Shown here: positions 12,901-20,792 of the stretch, in pieces | How the letters are laid out: each line of letters opens with the position of its first letter | How positions within the stretch are numbered: position 1 is the stretch's first letter | DNA from: Rhyacichthys aspro | Taxonomy: Eukaryota > Chordata > Actinopteri > Gobiiformes > Rhyacichthyidae | DNA length: 64,000 nucleotides | Direction of reading: 5' to 3' | Assembly: GCA_036850595.1 (NCBI GenBank) | Contig: CM072154.1 | Location: 7,261,330 to 7,325,329 of the forward strand | The notes under the pieces: model-generated | The model's database searches: none | What the model saw: the letters and a program-made list of their open reading frames with translations, nothing else | Told to the model about the DNA's origin: nothing | Made by a program: the position numbers and the translations under genes

Positions 12901-14886
12901 TTTTAGTTGACAGTTGTTTGATAGCAATGTGTTTGTGTTACACAGTTGGAGATGGCTTGGTTCAACCTGAGGCACTCAACAAGAAAGCTATTCAAATCAT
13001 CAACCGAGTGAGGGACAAACTTACAGGTAAGTTTAAAGGTCACCTGTTTGGCATTTGACCTTTTTACTTTGCTTTAGTCCCAAAGCTACAGCCTGATGGA
13101 GGATTTTCTGTCCAAATGATCTATCCTCTCACCTTATGAAATGATTTATGAGGTCACAAGTGACTCCACTTTAGACCCTCACTTCATTGTCAGGCAATCA
13201 AGCATTTTGTTTTATTTCTGCCAAACCGCAAAATGAAAGCAAACCATTTTCTATTTTGGGCACCGCTTTGTGAGTTCTAACACTGTTGCTACCTTTGTTC
13301 AGATAGTCGAGGGAAAGGAAATAGTTTTCAGAAATAAACAAAACTCCTTTTCTATTATCAGCACAAATTCTTTGCTGGGTCAGGGGTATTTCAATCTCAA
13401 GAGACGGAGTAATGGTAAAATCACGGCAGGCATCGTGAAACTGTGATCGTGCTATGACAGTCTTAGATACTATCCGATCCAGTTTTATTTATAGAGGAGT
13501 TTAAAAAAAACAAAGTGCTGGACACCAACATTAAAAAAAATCTATGAATGAAAAATCTATGTAAAAAACAAATAAAAGGACACAAGACACTAAAAACGAT
13601 TTTCAATTTCATAAAACAAGGGTAACATAACAGTAAAAGTCAAATGCTCAAACTGACTTTAAAACCAAAGAAAAAAAATAGCTTGAAAAAGAGTTTTAAT
13701 GAGTTTCCCTGTTATTACCAAGCTTTATAGATTGTTGAAAGTGCAACATAAATCGACTGTTTATTTTAATTGTTTCTTGTAGATAAAAAAATAATAATAA
13801 ATATTAAAAATTCTACATTAGTATGTAGAAAAGAACATAAAAGGAGATACTCACCTCTTAATGATTTTTCCTTCACTGTTTTCTTTACTCAGCCTAGTTA
13901 GAGTGTTTATCTGGACTGCTGCCTTTGTAAATGTGCTTAAAGAAACTAAACGATTGTGTCTGCTACCTTTAGCCTATAGGCTGAGCTAAGATGCTGTAAA
14001 TAAGTGAGCCCACGGCATAAACATTGCGTTAATGTTGCTCTAAATAGCCACCTTTGTCGTCCTCTCATATGTTTAGTTTTTCTGTGATAGGGACTTTAAA
14101 GCAGACAGCGCATCAGGTCCAGCTCTAGTCCAACTACGCTGTATATGAATGGTGTTTCTTTGACTGAGACAAAATATGTAACTTTACTGTTTGTTCAAAG
14201 CTACTCTGGAAATACTCCTAAATGGATTTTCTTCCACAGGACGGGACTTTTCCCACGACGAAACCCTGGACGTGCCAACACAAGTGGAGCTCCTCATCAA
14301 GCAGGCCACTTCACACGAGAACCTGTGCCAGTGCTACATCGGATGGTCAGTATCACCGCAGACGCCTCGGATGTATTTGTAGCAGTAGCACGGGGCAAAA
14401 ATAAATCATCAACACTGTGAAAAGTAACCAGAGCCAACAGTGATATTATTATGTAAGGACAGACTCAAGGTCAAGCGAGAAATCAATAGAAGCTGGCAAG
14501 AACACCTGTACTAATGCGTGTTTTATAGCTCCATTAAGGTGACTGCTGTCTAGGACTGTATTTATATTCACATTAATATTCCACTGTTTTTCCAATTTTC
14601 CTAAAACAGGATTCTTGTGTTTTTTTTTATAAATTTGTGTGGCCATAGAAAAGAATTATTGGACTAATAAATGGTGATATAAACTGCCAATGTGTTTTAA
14701 AAGACAGGAAATGTTTATAGACTCCTCACTTTTTATAAACAACATGAGCTGTGTGCACATTTTGGCAACAGAAGTTGAACTAGACACAATACAGTTTTAA
14801 TAGACAAGGGCAGTACGAATAGACGAAGGCCTCCTATACTGTTTTTAAACCTTTGTCTTGTGTCTTTCAGGTGTCCATTTTGGTGA
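761..14886 (+). CDS. mtor: mTOR serine/threonine kinase, C-terminal 538 residues (15 exons, 5' part off the window)
   Basis: This is the catalytic subunit of TORC1 and TORC2, a PI3K-related kinase that couples nutrients and growth factors to translation, ribosome production and autophagy. Coding joins: 761-943, 1401-1535, 3369-3543, 6555-6690, 7397-7544, 9154-9276, 9971-10053, 10159-10231, 10305-10379, 11275-11410, 12477-12542, 12625-12705, 12946-13026, 14240-14345, 14871-14886. They total 1617 nt, 538 codons plus TGA. Every junction is GT/AG and keeps frame. Domain order is FRB, kinase N-lobe, kinase C-lobe, regulatory segment, FATC. Taking the first residue as human 2012, landmark residues recalled for human mTOR (K2187, D2338, D2357, S2448, S2481, W2549) all land on their numbers, so there are no net insertions or deletions. 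Substitutions noted are few and mostly conservative. Earlier exons (HEAT repeats and most of the FAT domain) are not in the window. Confidence 0.98.
944..1400 (+). other. mtor: mtor intron
   Basis: A 457-bp AT-rich intron with donor GTATGT and acceptor TTTCTACAG. I see no further feature in it. Confidence 0.9.
1401..1535 (+). CDS. mtor: mtor exon: FRB domain, second part
   Basis: 45 residues (human 2073-2117) in phase 0, beginning AYGRDLMEAQDWCRKY and ending RRISKQLPQ. Trp2101 of the rapamycin pocket is present in LTQAWDLYYHVFRR. Substitutions relative to human are conservative (E to D in EAQDW, K to R in KYMRSG). The donor is GTGAGC. Confidence 0.97.
1536..3368 (+). other. mtor: mtor intron, 1.8 kb, with a hairpin
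   Basis: An AT-rich intron with no coding sequence recognised. It contains the inverted-repeat hairpin at 2148-2233, listed separately. The acceptor is tctctcag at 3361-3368. Confidence 0.88.
2148..2233. repeat. 86-nt imperfect inverted repeat / hairpin in mtor intron
   Basis: The outer arms AGTGTCTTTCG (2148-2158) and CGAAAGACACT (2223-2233) are perfectly complementary over 11 bp. Further in, ATGG (about 2163) can pair with CCAT (about 2219), and AGTAGG can pair with CCTACT. The result is a long imperfect stem with internal bulges. The length suits either a miniature transposon remnant or a pre-miRNA-like hairpin. No known miRNA seed was recognised. Confidence 0.5.
3369..3543 (+). CDS. mtor: mtor exon: FRB-kinase linker and start of N-lobe
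   Basis: 58 codons plus one base (human 2118-2175 and the first base of Gly2176), starting LTSLELQYVSPKLLMCRDLE and ending RPRKLTIMG. This includes the conserved VPGTYDP segment that opens the PIKK kinase N-lobe. The donor is GTAAGA at 3544. The final G joins GC of the next exon to make glycine. Confidence 0.97.
3933..4800. mobile_element. Old hAT-like MITE with CAGGGCTGCAAC termini
   Basis: The left end reads CAGGGCTGCAACTGAACAAT. The right end (4786-4800) reads GTAGCTGCAGCCCTA, whose complement resembles the left end. These termini resemble the abundant teleost MITE family starting CAGGGCTGCAACTAACGATT. The interior is degenerate and has no ORF. I could not see a convincing 8-bp target duplication, so the outer limits may be off, or the two ends may belong to different copies. 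Confidence 0.42.
5564..5653. repeat. (GTA)n/(GTT)n microsatellite
   Basis: About 90 bp of imperfect GTA triplets interrupted by GTT, CTT and GCA variants, inside an mtor intron. Confidence 0.9.
6555..6690 (+). CDS. mtor: mtor exon: kinase N-lobe, ATP-binding lysine
   Basis: It starts by completing Gly2176 and encodes residues to Leu2220 plus two bases of Ser2221. It includes SNGHEFMFLLKGHEDLRQDE; the lysine in LLKGHEDLRQDERVMQLFG is the ATP-anchoring Lys2187. Val2183 is Met here. Later come NTLLANDPASLRKNL. The acceptor is tctgcag and the donor is GTAAAA at 6691, which is A-rich but acceptable. Confidence 0.97.
6691..7396 (+). other. mtor: mtor intron
   Basis: A 706-bp intron. The 3' 200 bp (7190-7380) is GC-richer than the rest but I recognise no feature in it. 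It ends in ccgtag. Confidence 0.88.
7397..7544 (+). CDS. mtor: mtor exon: kinase N-lobe to hinge
   Basis: Completes Ser2221 and encodes 49 residues (2222-2270): IQRYAVIPLSTNSGLIGWVP, then HCDTLHALIRDYREKKKILLN and IEHRIMLR. It contains the GWVP motif typical of the PIKK hinge region; Trp2239 is an ATP-pocket residue. It ends in phase 0 with donor GTGAGG at 7545. Confidence 0.97.
7545..9153 (+). other. mtor: mtor intron, 1.6 kb
   Basis: An AT-rich intron. No repeat family or exon was recognised in it. The acceptor is gcgttccag at 9145-9153. Confidence 0.88.
9154..9276 (+). CDS. mtor: mtor exon: kinase C-lobe, LST8-binding region
   Basis: 41 residues in phase 0 (2271-2311): MAPDYDHLTLMEKVEVFEHA, VNNTAGDDLAKLLWLKSPSSE. 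This corresponds to the insert that forms the LST8-binding element of the kinase C-lobe in human mTOR. One change (LMQKVE to LMEKVE) relative to human. The donor is GTGGGA, weaker than the other donors. Confidence 0.97.
9277..9970 (+). other. mtor: mtor intron with LINE-tail-like repeat
   Basis: A 694-bp intron. Positions 9387-9445 (agaatagaaagctttattgt and the following aatgcacagcagtacaatga) resemble the 3' tail found on teleost LINE/SINE copies. The rest is AT-rich and unremarkable. Confidence 0.8.
9387..9445. repeat. LINE 3'-tail-like fragment
   Basis: The ctttattgtcaatgcac...acaatgaaatg pattern matches the 3'-end signature seen on many fish non-LTR copies. Only the tail is visible, and the family assignment is by memory of the pattern. 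Confidence 0.45.
9971..10053 (+). CDS. mtor: mtor exon: kinase C-lobe up to catalytic Asp2338
   Basis: 27 codons plus two bases (2312-2338 and part of Arg2339): VWFDRRTNYTRSLAVMSMVG then YILGLGD and AG of the Arg codon. The final aspartate is catalytic Asp2338. The intron therefore splits the GDRHPSN catalytic loop inside the arginine codon. The donor is GTGGGT. Confidence 0.97.
10159..10231 (+). CDS. mtor: mtor exon: catalytic loop and DFG motif
   Basis: Completes Arg2339 and encodes 24 residues (2340-2363), HPSNLMLDRLSGKILHIDFG then DCFE. His2340 and Asn2343 of the catalytic loop and Asp2357 of the DFG motif are intact, so the product is predicted to be catalytically competent. It lies between a 105-bp and a 73-bp intron. 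Confidence 0.98.
10305..10379 (+). CDS. mtor: mtor exon: activation loop
   Basis: 25 residues in phase 0 (2364-2388): VAMTREKFPEKIPFRLTRML then TNAME. It includes the PEKIPFRLTRML activation-segment motif shared by PIKKs, here matching human. The donor is GTAAAG at 10380. Confidence 0.97.
10380..11274 (+). other. mtor: mtor intron
   Basis: An 895-bp AT-rich intron with acceptor gtgcgtag. No other feature was recognised. Confidence 0.88.
11275..11410 (+). CDS. mtor: mtor exon: kinase C-lobe, after activation loop
   Basis: 45 codons plus one base (2389-2433 and part of Thr2434): VTGLDGNYRITCHTVMEVLR, then EHRDSVMAVLEAFVYDPLLN and WRLMD. The TCHTVMEVLRE helix and YDPLLNWRL motif are typical PIKK C-lobe elements. 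One conservative change (EHKDS to EHRDS) relative to human. The donor is GTAAGA. Confidence 0.97.
11411..12476 (+). other. mtor: mtor intron, 1.1 kb
   Basis: A very AT-rich intron, especially 11700-12440, with an acceptor at gacccacag. I see no repeat family or exon in it. Confidence 0.88.
12477..12542 (+). CDS. mtor: mtor exon: negative regulatory segment, Ser2448
   Basis: Completes Thr2434 and encodes 21 residues to Val2455 plus the first base of Glu2456: NTKGTKRSRTRTDSYTAGQS V. It contains the RTRTDS motif; Thr2446 and Ser2448, phosphorylated by AMPK/S6K/Akt-type kinases in mammals, are conserved. Asn2439 is Thr and Ser2450 is Thr. The donor is GTCAGT, followed by an 82-bp intron. Confidence 0.95.
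   Translation, partial: QTPKAPSALALGQTPTPLDSL
12625..12705 (+). CDS. mtor: mtor exon: negative regulatory segment, Ser2481
   Basis: Completes Glu2456 and encodes 26 residues (2457-2482) plus one base of Ile2483: ALEGIDLGETTHKKPGTTVP then ESIHSF. This is the most diverged stretch of the visible protein relative to human, as expected for the disordered regulatory segment. Ser2478 and the Ser2481 autophosphorylation site are kept. The donor is GTCAGT at 12706. The following intron has no stop in frame (see findings). Confidence 0.95.
12706..12945 (+). other. mtor: mtor intron, 240 bp, stop-free in the mtor frame
   Basis: Length is divisible by three (80 codons) and there is no stop in the reading frame of the flanking exons. 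Retention would insert 80 mostly hydrophobic residues just before the FATC region. The splice borders GTCAGT and tacacag are good, so normal removal is expected. Confidence 0.8.
12946..13026 (+). CDS. mtor: mtor exon: between regulatory segment and FATC
   Basis: Completes Ile2483 and encodes 26 residues plus one base of Gly2510: GDGLVQPEALNKKAIQIINR then VRDKLT. Matches human apart from VKPEA to VQPEA. The donor is consensus GTAAGT at 13027. Confidence 0.97.
13027..14239 (+). other. mtor: mtor intron, 1.2 kb
   Basis: An AT-rich intron. Around 13480-13640 the words 'ttttatttatagaggagtt' and 'caaagtgctgga' resemble the tail of teleost SINE/L2 copies, so an old non-LTR fragment is likely. The acceptor is cttccacag at 14231-14239. 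Confidence 0.8.
13480..13640. repeat. Old SINE/LINE tail-like fragment
   Basis: It has the tttatttata...acaaagtgctg pattern typical of 3' ends of teleost SINE/L2-type copies, with degenerate A-rich sequence after it. Assigned by pattern only. Confidence 0.35.
14240..14345 (+). CDS. mtor: mtor exon: FATC domain
   Basis: Completes Gly2510 and encodes 34 residues (2511-2544) plus two bases of Trp2545: RDFSHDETLDVPTQVELLIK then QATSHENLCQCYIG. This is most of the FATC domain, essential for kinase activity and redox- or membrane-responsive in other TORs. The CQCYIGW cysteines are kept. One change (HDDTL to HDETL) from human. The donor is GTCAGT. Confidence 0.97.
14346..14870 (+). other. mtor: Last mtor intron
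   Basis: 525 bp, AT-rich, with acceptor gtctttcag at 14862-14870. No feature was recognised inside. Confidence 0.88.
14871..14886 (+). CDS. mtor: mtor last coding exon, CPFW and stop
   Basis: Completes Trp2545 and encodes Cys-Pro-Phe-Trp followed by TGA at 14884-14886. The protein ends with ...GWCPFW, exactly as in human mTOR (Trp2549). Only 16 coding bases lie in this exon; the rest is 3' UTR. Confidence 0.97.
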
Positions 14887-15270
14887 AGGACTGAACATAC
14901 TCGTCGGACCTAACCTTGAAAATTCAATTTGTTTGTTTGAAAATGTCCCATGTCCAGTTTAAGTTAAAGAAGTTCCCCAAGGAGCTGTTTTTATCCCAAT
15001 TTTAATTTAATTGTAAATGTAGTCACTGCTACAGATGACATTTTTGTGCTATTTTCTTTCTTTCGCTTTCCTCTGTGGCCAAACTCTAACAAGCAACCAC
15101 TTTTCCGACAGCTCACAGTTTTTGCTTCTTAAGTCTGCTTTATCTTTGTGAAATAATGTGCTATGCCTTTTACTGACGCATTGTTGAAGGACAAATCTAA
15201 CTCCTGTTGATCTCATAATGTACTGTATGGGCGTGCAGGTGCCATTAAATATGTACAGAAGCCAAACATG
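14887..15270 (+). other. mtor: mtor 3' UTR (end estimated)
   Basis: AT-rich sequence after the stop codon. The 3' limit is a guess based on the ATTAAA at 15244; a second ATTAAA at 15435 could give a longer UTR. There is no direct evidence of the cleavage site. Confidence 0.6.
15244..15249 (+). terminator. mtor: Candidate polyadenylation signal ATTAAA
   Basis: ATTAAA hexamer about 360 bp after the mtor stop, the second most common vertebrate poly(A) signal. Another ATTAAA lies at 15435-15440. Confidence 0.45.
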
Positions 15271-16159
15271 CCACTGCTGCTTTTCATTAGACTTAAAACA
15301 CAATTAAGAAATACAATATGCTACACATCTCTCTCTCTATCCGAATCAAAAATTAGTTTAAATAATGATGCGTAATAGGTGCAAAATTCTATTAGTCGGT
15401 GCAGTACGCAGAATTTCAGCATTGTAAATAAGTAATTAAAAAAATATATATATAATTTTTTCTTTGTAACAAAAGGAAAAGAATAATATATAATAATAAT
15501 TTTCATTTTCAATATATCGCACATTTTTCTTTATAATTTTCATTATCCTACAAATATAAAATAATATTTGTGTTATCCTGGAATAATTACGTTATAAAAA
15601 ATCTTGTCATAATATCCTACCTCTGCTGAAATATTGAGCTTTGGGTTTCGTCTGAGGTTATTATTTTGAGTTTTGAGGAGTGGCTTTTGTCATTAGACTT
15701 TTTCTCTGCAACTCTGCTTCAGAATAACACCTGAAGATGCTGTATTTGGAGACAGAGAATAAGAACTGCAGGACCTACATCAGCTTATGGCCATAGACTG
15801 TTTCTTTACCTATAAAACATCCATACTATATAAAGGTAAAATGGGTAAATTGTTTGTATTGTATTTTTTCCCATCCAAAGTGAGGCTAGATCAGTAGAAA
15901 ATGAACAAGACGGGACTAAAACTAAAAAACCTTCTCGACAACCCTGTGATTTTGTGGCTCCAGCCTGGATTTCTGGATTTCCGCTCGTACCCACAGAGGG
16001 CAGTCTGACTCCTGGCAGCGAGGACACAGCCGAGCGACTCCACTCCCAGACTCTCGCTGCGAAATGCACAACACAACGCAGATATATTTCACTTTTTTTT
16101 TTGCCTTTTGCTTTTGAATTGAGATGAGAGTGCTTGTTCTCTAACTCCACTATATTTAT

Positions 16160-16640
16160 CCCGGGCCTAGACCGCAGGGAGACGCAGCCCCTCTCTTCAC
16201 ACCAAGAGAGAAATCAAACCAAATCAGAGGCAGCAAATTGCAGAGGCAGCAGCCCAGACAACTATTAATTTGGTTTTATCTAGTCTGTGCAAGGCAGGCT
16301 GTGTTTCACTTGTGCTCATTGTTATTCCTGCTCTTATTCCTTCATTTATTTCCCCTCTGCTTTCTCCTCTGAAGGTTAATTACTTATAGATAGTTAAGGA
16401 TTACGGATCAACAAAACGCAGCCCATTGATCTCTTCCCTGCCGTGCCCACCTCTGCAATGTCACACTCTTTACACACTGGGACACAGGCCCGGTGATTAT
16501 CTCTTCATATCGATCCATCCCTCCTCTGTTTTCCCTTGCTCCTTCGCACCCTCTGCCTCCTCTGTCACTTCCCCGTCGCCGAAAGCTCATTATTGAAAAT
16601 GTGACTTTTCATCGCCGCTGACGCCATTTTCTCTTGTTGT
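16160..16640. promoter_or_regulatory. Candidate conserved non-coding island
   Basis: A complex non-repetitive block between AT-rich flanks, with homeodomain-type words (ctattaatttgg, ggttaattac), GATA words (gattatctc, atagatag) and no usable ORF. Conservation itself cannot be seen from one sequence. Confidence 0.28.
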
Positions 16641-16689
16641 TTCTGGTGCTTCTAATTTGTTTGTGTTTTTTTTTTTTTTGGTTTTTTTT

Positions 16690-16960
16690 TCACCTCTCCA
16701 CACAGTCGAGGGCCAAAAAGAGTCAATAGCTCAAGTTAAATAGGCGGCATTGATTGGGAGAGGGATTTAGCTGTTTACCCACTGAGGAAATGGGCCCGGG
16801 CTGTGGAAGGAAAAGAAAAAACGAAGCGGTGTGCGAACGTAGCCGGTCAATGGTGACAAATGATACTCATCGGGAGACAATGGCCACAAATGATGCCAGG
16901 AGAAGGGCTCAGTGAGGAGGCTCGATCATGATTTAAGGCTGTCGCATGAAGACGTCCACC
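16690..16960. promoter_or_regulatory. Candidate conserved non-coding island
   Basis: Complex sequence with recurring ATGATAC/ACAAATGAT words (gacaaatgatactcatcggg and cacaaatgatgccagg, 27 bp apart) and cggcattgattggg. No coding content was recognised. Regulatory role is inferred from appearance only. Confidence 0.28.
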
Positions 16961-19904
16961 TCCGGACAACGTCTGAAGAGGTACAACGACATTCTTTACT
17001 CGCTGGATAAAGATTTTGGTGTTGGGGAATTGCGACTGACTGACTGGATGTGTGTGCTGTCAGTGAGTGGGTGGAAAACATTAGTGGGTGCCTTCAAAGG
17101 ACCTGTGATTCTTCAGCAAAGACTGTTAAACTCAAATCTGCCTGACAGGATTAGCACGCACGTTGCTAAAGACTTATATAAATGCAAATTAAATGGTAAG
17201 TAGTAAGTGTATGTGAGTGCAAAAATACATGAAGGCTACAGGTTTTAGCATCCCGCTCTATCTGCTCATGGTAAACAATACATCAGCCAACATGCTGAAG
17301 GTAGAACTGAACCAATCGAACCATCATCATGTCTGTTGTGTTGAATTTAGAGACTTTAAGTCACACTTGCTAACATTAAAAGGCATTAGAAAAGAAAACA
17401 CAAAAGTAACTGTAAAGGGTTGTTGTGTAGTTGTGTATGTGTGCACGTAAGTCCAGAGCGAGTTCTATTTTGATGGATTTTTCAAAAGTCTGGGTCAAAC
17501 AGCTTAAGTTAATGGGCTTCCATAGGTGCTGCCTGTTCAGAACAGCTATAGGCAGGGACAAACAGACAAAAGGCATTTTAAACAAACATGGGAGGAAGGT
17601 ACAAAAGATTTTTCCGTTTTGGCCGTCTGAGGAAGTTTGGGCACACAGATCTATAAAATAACTGCTAAAAAACAAACAAAAAAAGATGAAATTGTGCATT
17701 AATTCCTGCATTGTAGTGTCAGTCTGAAATGAAACAATATGTATGAAAAATGAACTTTACCTTAGTCCCTCTTTTACGCTCATGTCTGACACCACTCTAA
17801 TTGGAAAATACCCCTTTTACCCAAAAAAAAACCTTTATATAAACATGACACAATGTTAATACAATCATTGACATAACACAGTTTGAAAAAGATATTAAAA
17901 ATATTACATCTCTCCGTCGTATCCACTTTTTACTCATGTAATCCCTCATGGACCAGTGCACTGTTGAACATGGAACTTAGAGTTTGCATTTAAATCCATT
18001 CTTGACTAACTTTTTGTTCTATTGTGTTTAAAATAATGGGACTAAACAGTAGAAAATGAATGAATGAAAGGATGAAGTGTTTAAAATAAAAATACTTGCT
18101 CGAGTTTGGAGTTAAAAAATGTAATATTAATGTAGTTCTGCCCTCTAAAGTAAGGTTTACAGCTAAATCAAAGTACAGAAGAATTAAAGGTTAACAAAGA
18201 GCCTGTTAATGAGAAGCCCTTCAAAATTATAGATCAGGTAATAACATCCCAATTATTTAGAGTTACTCATGTTTGTCCTTTTTATCGCTAACTCCAGTGG
18301 ACACTTGTGGTATTGCAGCAACAAAAAAATCCCATGAAATGATTTTCCAAATAGATTAAAACGTAAAAAAACAAACAAACAATGAGCAACTCTGACTGAG
18401 AATCAACACACAAATACAAATATGGTGTTCTTTCCAGGTTTCTGAAAGGCTTCACCTTGGGAGCAGTGTTCAGAACTGTTTTCGAAGCTATCCGGTGAAG
18501 TGAGGACAACAATAATCCAACACTGTGCTTCCTGACTTCATCCCACTCTCCTGCTGGACCTGTGAGAACACTCTGACTCCCCCTCCTCACCTCGGCCTCA
18601 CGGCTAACATCTTCGGAGGAAAAAAAAGCCCGACTCGGGGGCCTTATCGACGTCGGGGCGAGGGGTTCGATAACGCGGTGTGGAGTTGTTTAAAGTGGAC
18701 CGGGGCTGTCTCTGTGCACTGTGCTGTAAAGGCCCGTATCGATGGACTTGACAGCAGTTTAGCCCCGCGTGAGATCTGCCGCTCCCCGAGGACACTTCCA
18801 ACACATTCTCCCCGACACTTTCAGCCTTGTTTACTGGCCTCCTAATGTTCCCCTGAGCAGGCCCTTCACAAACACAAACACAAGACACACAATCAGCTGT
18901 TTGTTCAAGAACAGACAAGTGACTTATTCAGTCATCAGGGATCATTTTGTCTCCGGTTTTACGGTTAGCATCACATTTCACCTTTAGCTACAGAAGTAAT
19001 GGAGCTTATGGATGTTTAATAGATAACTGTAAGAATAATTAGGTTCATAATAGTAAAAGAAGGATGTGTCTATTTAACTCTTGGGGGTTCCTTCATTTTG
19101 TGCTTCACCTGAGTCTCTTGGACACAAAAAGAGCTCTTTTAAAGATTGCCACAGAAATATAATTTGTCAACATATTTTTTCCAATTTTTTTTTAATAAAT
19201 GCCATTATCTACCTCCGTCCTCATCATAAGCAACAAATATTTATGAATTTTCTGAATTTTGAACCCCTTGAATGCCAGTTTAGTGGTTAAAGTCTCTCTG
19301 TGTTTGGAAAAAAAAAAAAAAATCAGTCCTATATTTTCAAATTTGAGTTTTTGAGGGTTATTATCCAAGTCTGGGAGTTAAAAAAAAAACAGTGATTCTG
19401 ATCAGTTTTTAACACAGAAAAATGTTATTCAATGGTTGCCATGGAAACATTAAGGGACTTCAACACCAGGAAAAAACAAAACAAAATTCATTTTGAAGGG
19501 GAGTGAATAGCACAAAAAATAGTGAAGGAGCATTTTAGTTTGAAAGGCATGAAAAAATCATCCCAAAATACACACAAGGCTAAATTTTATGCCCATTTGC
19601 ATCAACACAGCCAAAGTTATACAAAAAATTAAAAACAAAATGTCCTCCAGGGGGATGGGTTGAATGTGCATTGTGTAGTTTTTGGCAGCAACTGATTGCA
19701 ATTTAGCACCCTCCTTTCTACAGCCTGAGGGCACCTACGGTAGCCTTGAAGAGACACGTTCTTGTTTATGAACAATCCCGAGGGAAATAGGTGAGAAGAC
19801 TGTGAGATGTTCACTTTAATGTGATACTTTTACTTGACCTCTTTATCTGTACTTCTGCTTAAGTAAAGGAAATGAGTACTTCCTCCACCACTGCAAATAA
19901 CCCG

Positions 19905-19975
19905 TGCTGGAATTGAACCCAGGTCTCCCAGGTATGTAGTATGCGTTCTGTATGGATGCATGGATGATAATGAAC
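19905..19975 (-). repeat. tRNA-like SINE fragment
   Basis: Read on the minus strand, CTGGGTTCAATTCCAGC matches a tRNA B-box (GGTTCAATTCC) in stem context, preceded by a degenerate tRNA-like body. It is followed by sequence resembling a widespread teleost repeat (ggaagtactcatttccttta then cttaag). A SINE remnant is more likely than a working tRNA gene, as no clear A-box or anticodon arm is visible. Confidence 0.4.
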
Positions 19976-20792
19976 ATAGAGTAGGTGCAGCATTAACAGC
20001 CTGATAACTCATGTGGAAGAGACAGAGGCAGGTATTCCATTATTTCAATTTATTAAAAAGCTCAGAAAACCTTGAAAGCTTGTGTCCCCAGGTTTTAATC
20101 AAAGGGGAAATAGCATCATTTACTTACTCAACCCTCTAATCATTTGGCTAAACACAAGGTAGTCATATGACTCATCCTCTGGGTTCATAAATGATCCATG
20201 GCCAAATAAACTCAGTTGTGTGTATCAGGCATCGAAATCAGAGCAGAAGAGCTGTGTGACCTGCCCTCTCCAAATGAACACAGCAGTGAGTACTTTTCTG
20301 CTTATTTTTACCTAAATCTGTGGTGTTCAACTTGGCCCTGGACTTGAATTTTACTCTATATTTTATGGAAAGTCCTTGTATAATTTCATTAAAGCGATCA
20401 TGATGTCAAAGTTTTAATTGTTTCAGATATTATGAACACAAACTTGGCCACGTACATGAAAAGTCTGTCGCTCTGAAGCTACGAGTGTTTTGCATGCTGA
20501 ATGAAAGTGTGCGCTAGTTAACCGTTTGAGGAATTACAGGTTTAATATCGAGTGACATCTGCAAATCTGCACAGTATGAATGAACAGGGTGCAGCGCAGT
20601 TTAGTTCTTCACAGTCCATCGTTCTGTTTGACTCGGGCTCCTGGTGAGAACAGTGGTGGTGGAACACAGCAGCGCTCCAATCAGGCTTTTAATGAACACA
20701 GAGCAGATGCATCACTAAAACGTCTGAGGATAGAATGGACAGAAATTAAAATATAAGTGTTTATTATTCTGAGTGTATTATTATTATTATTA

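Larger units (their letters stand above)
15271..20792. other. Intergenic, no gene recognised
   Basis: 5.5 kb of mostly AT-rich sequence. 15300-15620 is strongly AT-rich. Complex higher-GC patches lie at about 16160-16960 and 18490-18880. A tRNA-like repeat on the minus strand is near 19905. Open frames here are short and match nothing I know. Confidence 0.7.

Noticed and set aside
12582..13058. 158-codon open frame read as an independent gene
   Set aside because: It is two mtor exons (12625-12705 and 12946-13026) joined through an intron that happens to lack stops. The flanking parts are intron sequence.
16946..17203. 85-codon plus-strand open frame starting MKTSTSGQRLKRYND
   Set aside because: Looks protein-like at the start but no family is recognised, and there is no splice or promoter support. 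Probably chance.
19905..19975. Functional tRNA gene on the minus strand
   Set aside because: Only a B-box/T-arm is convincing. The cloverleaf 5' half and anticodon arm do not form, and repeat sequence follows directly, fitting a SINE remnant.
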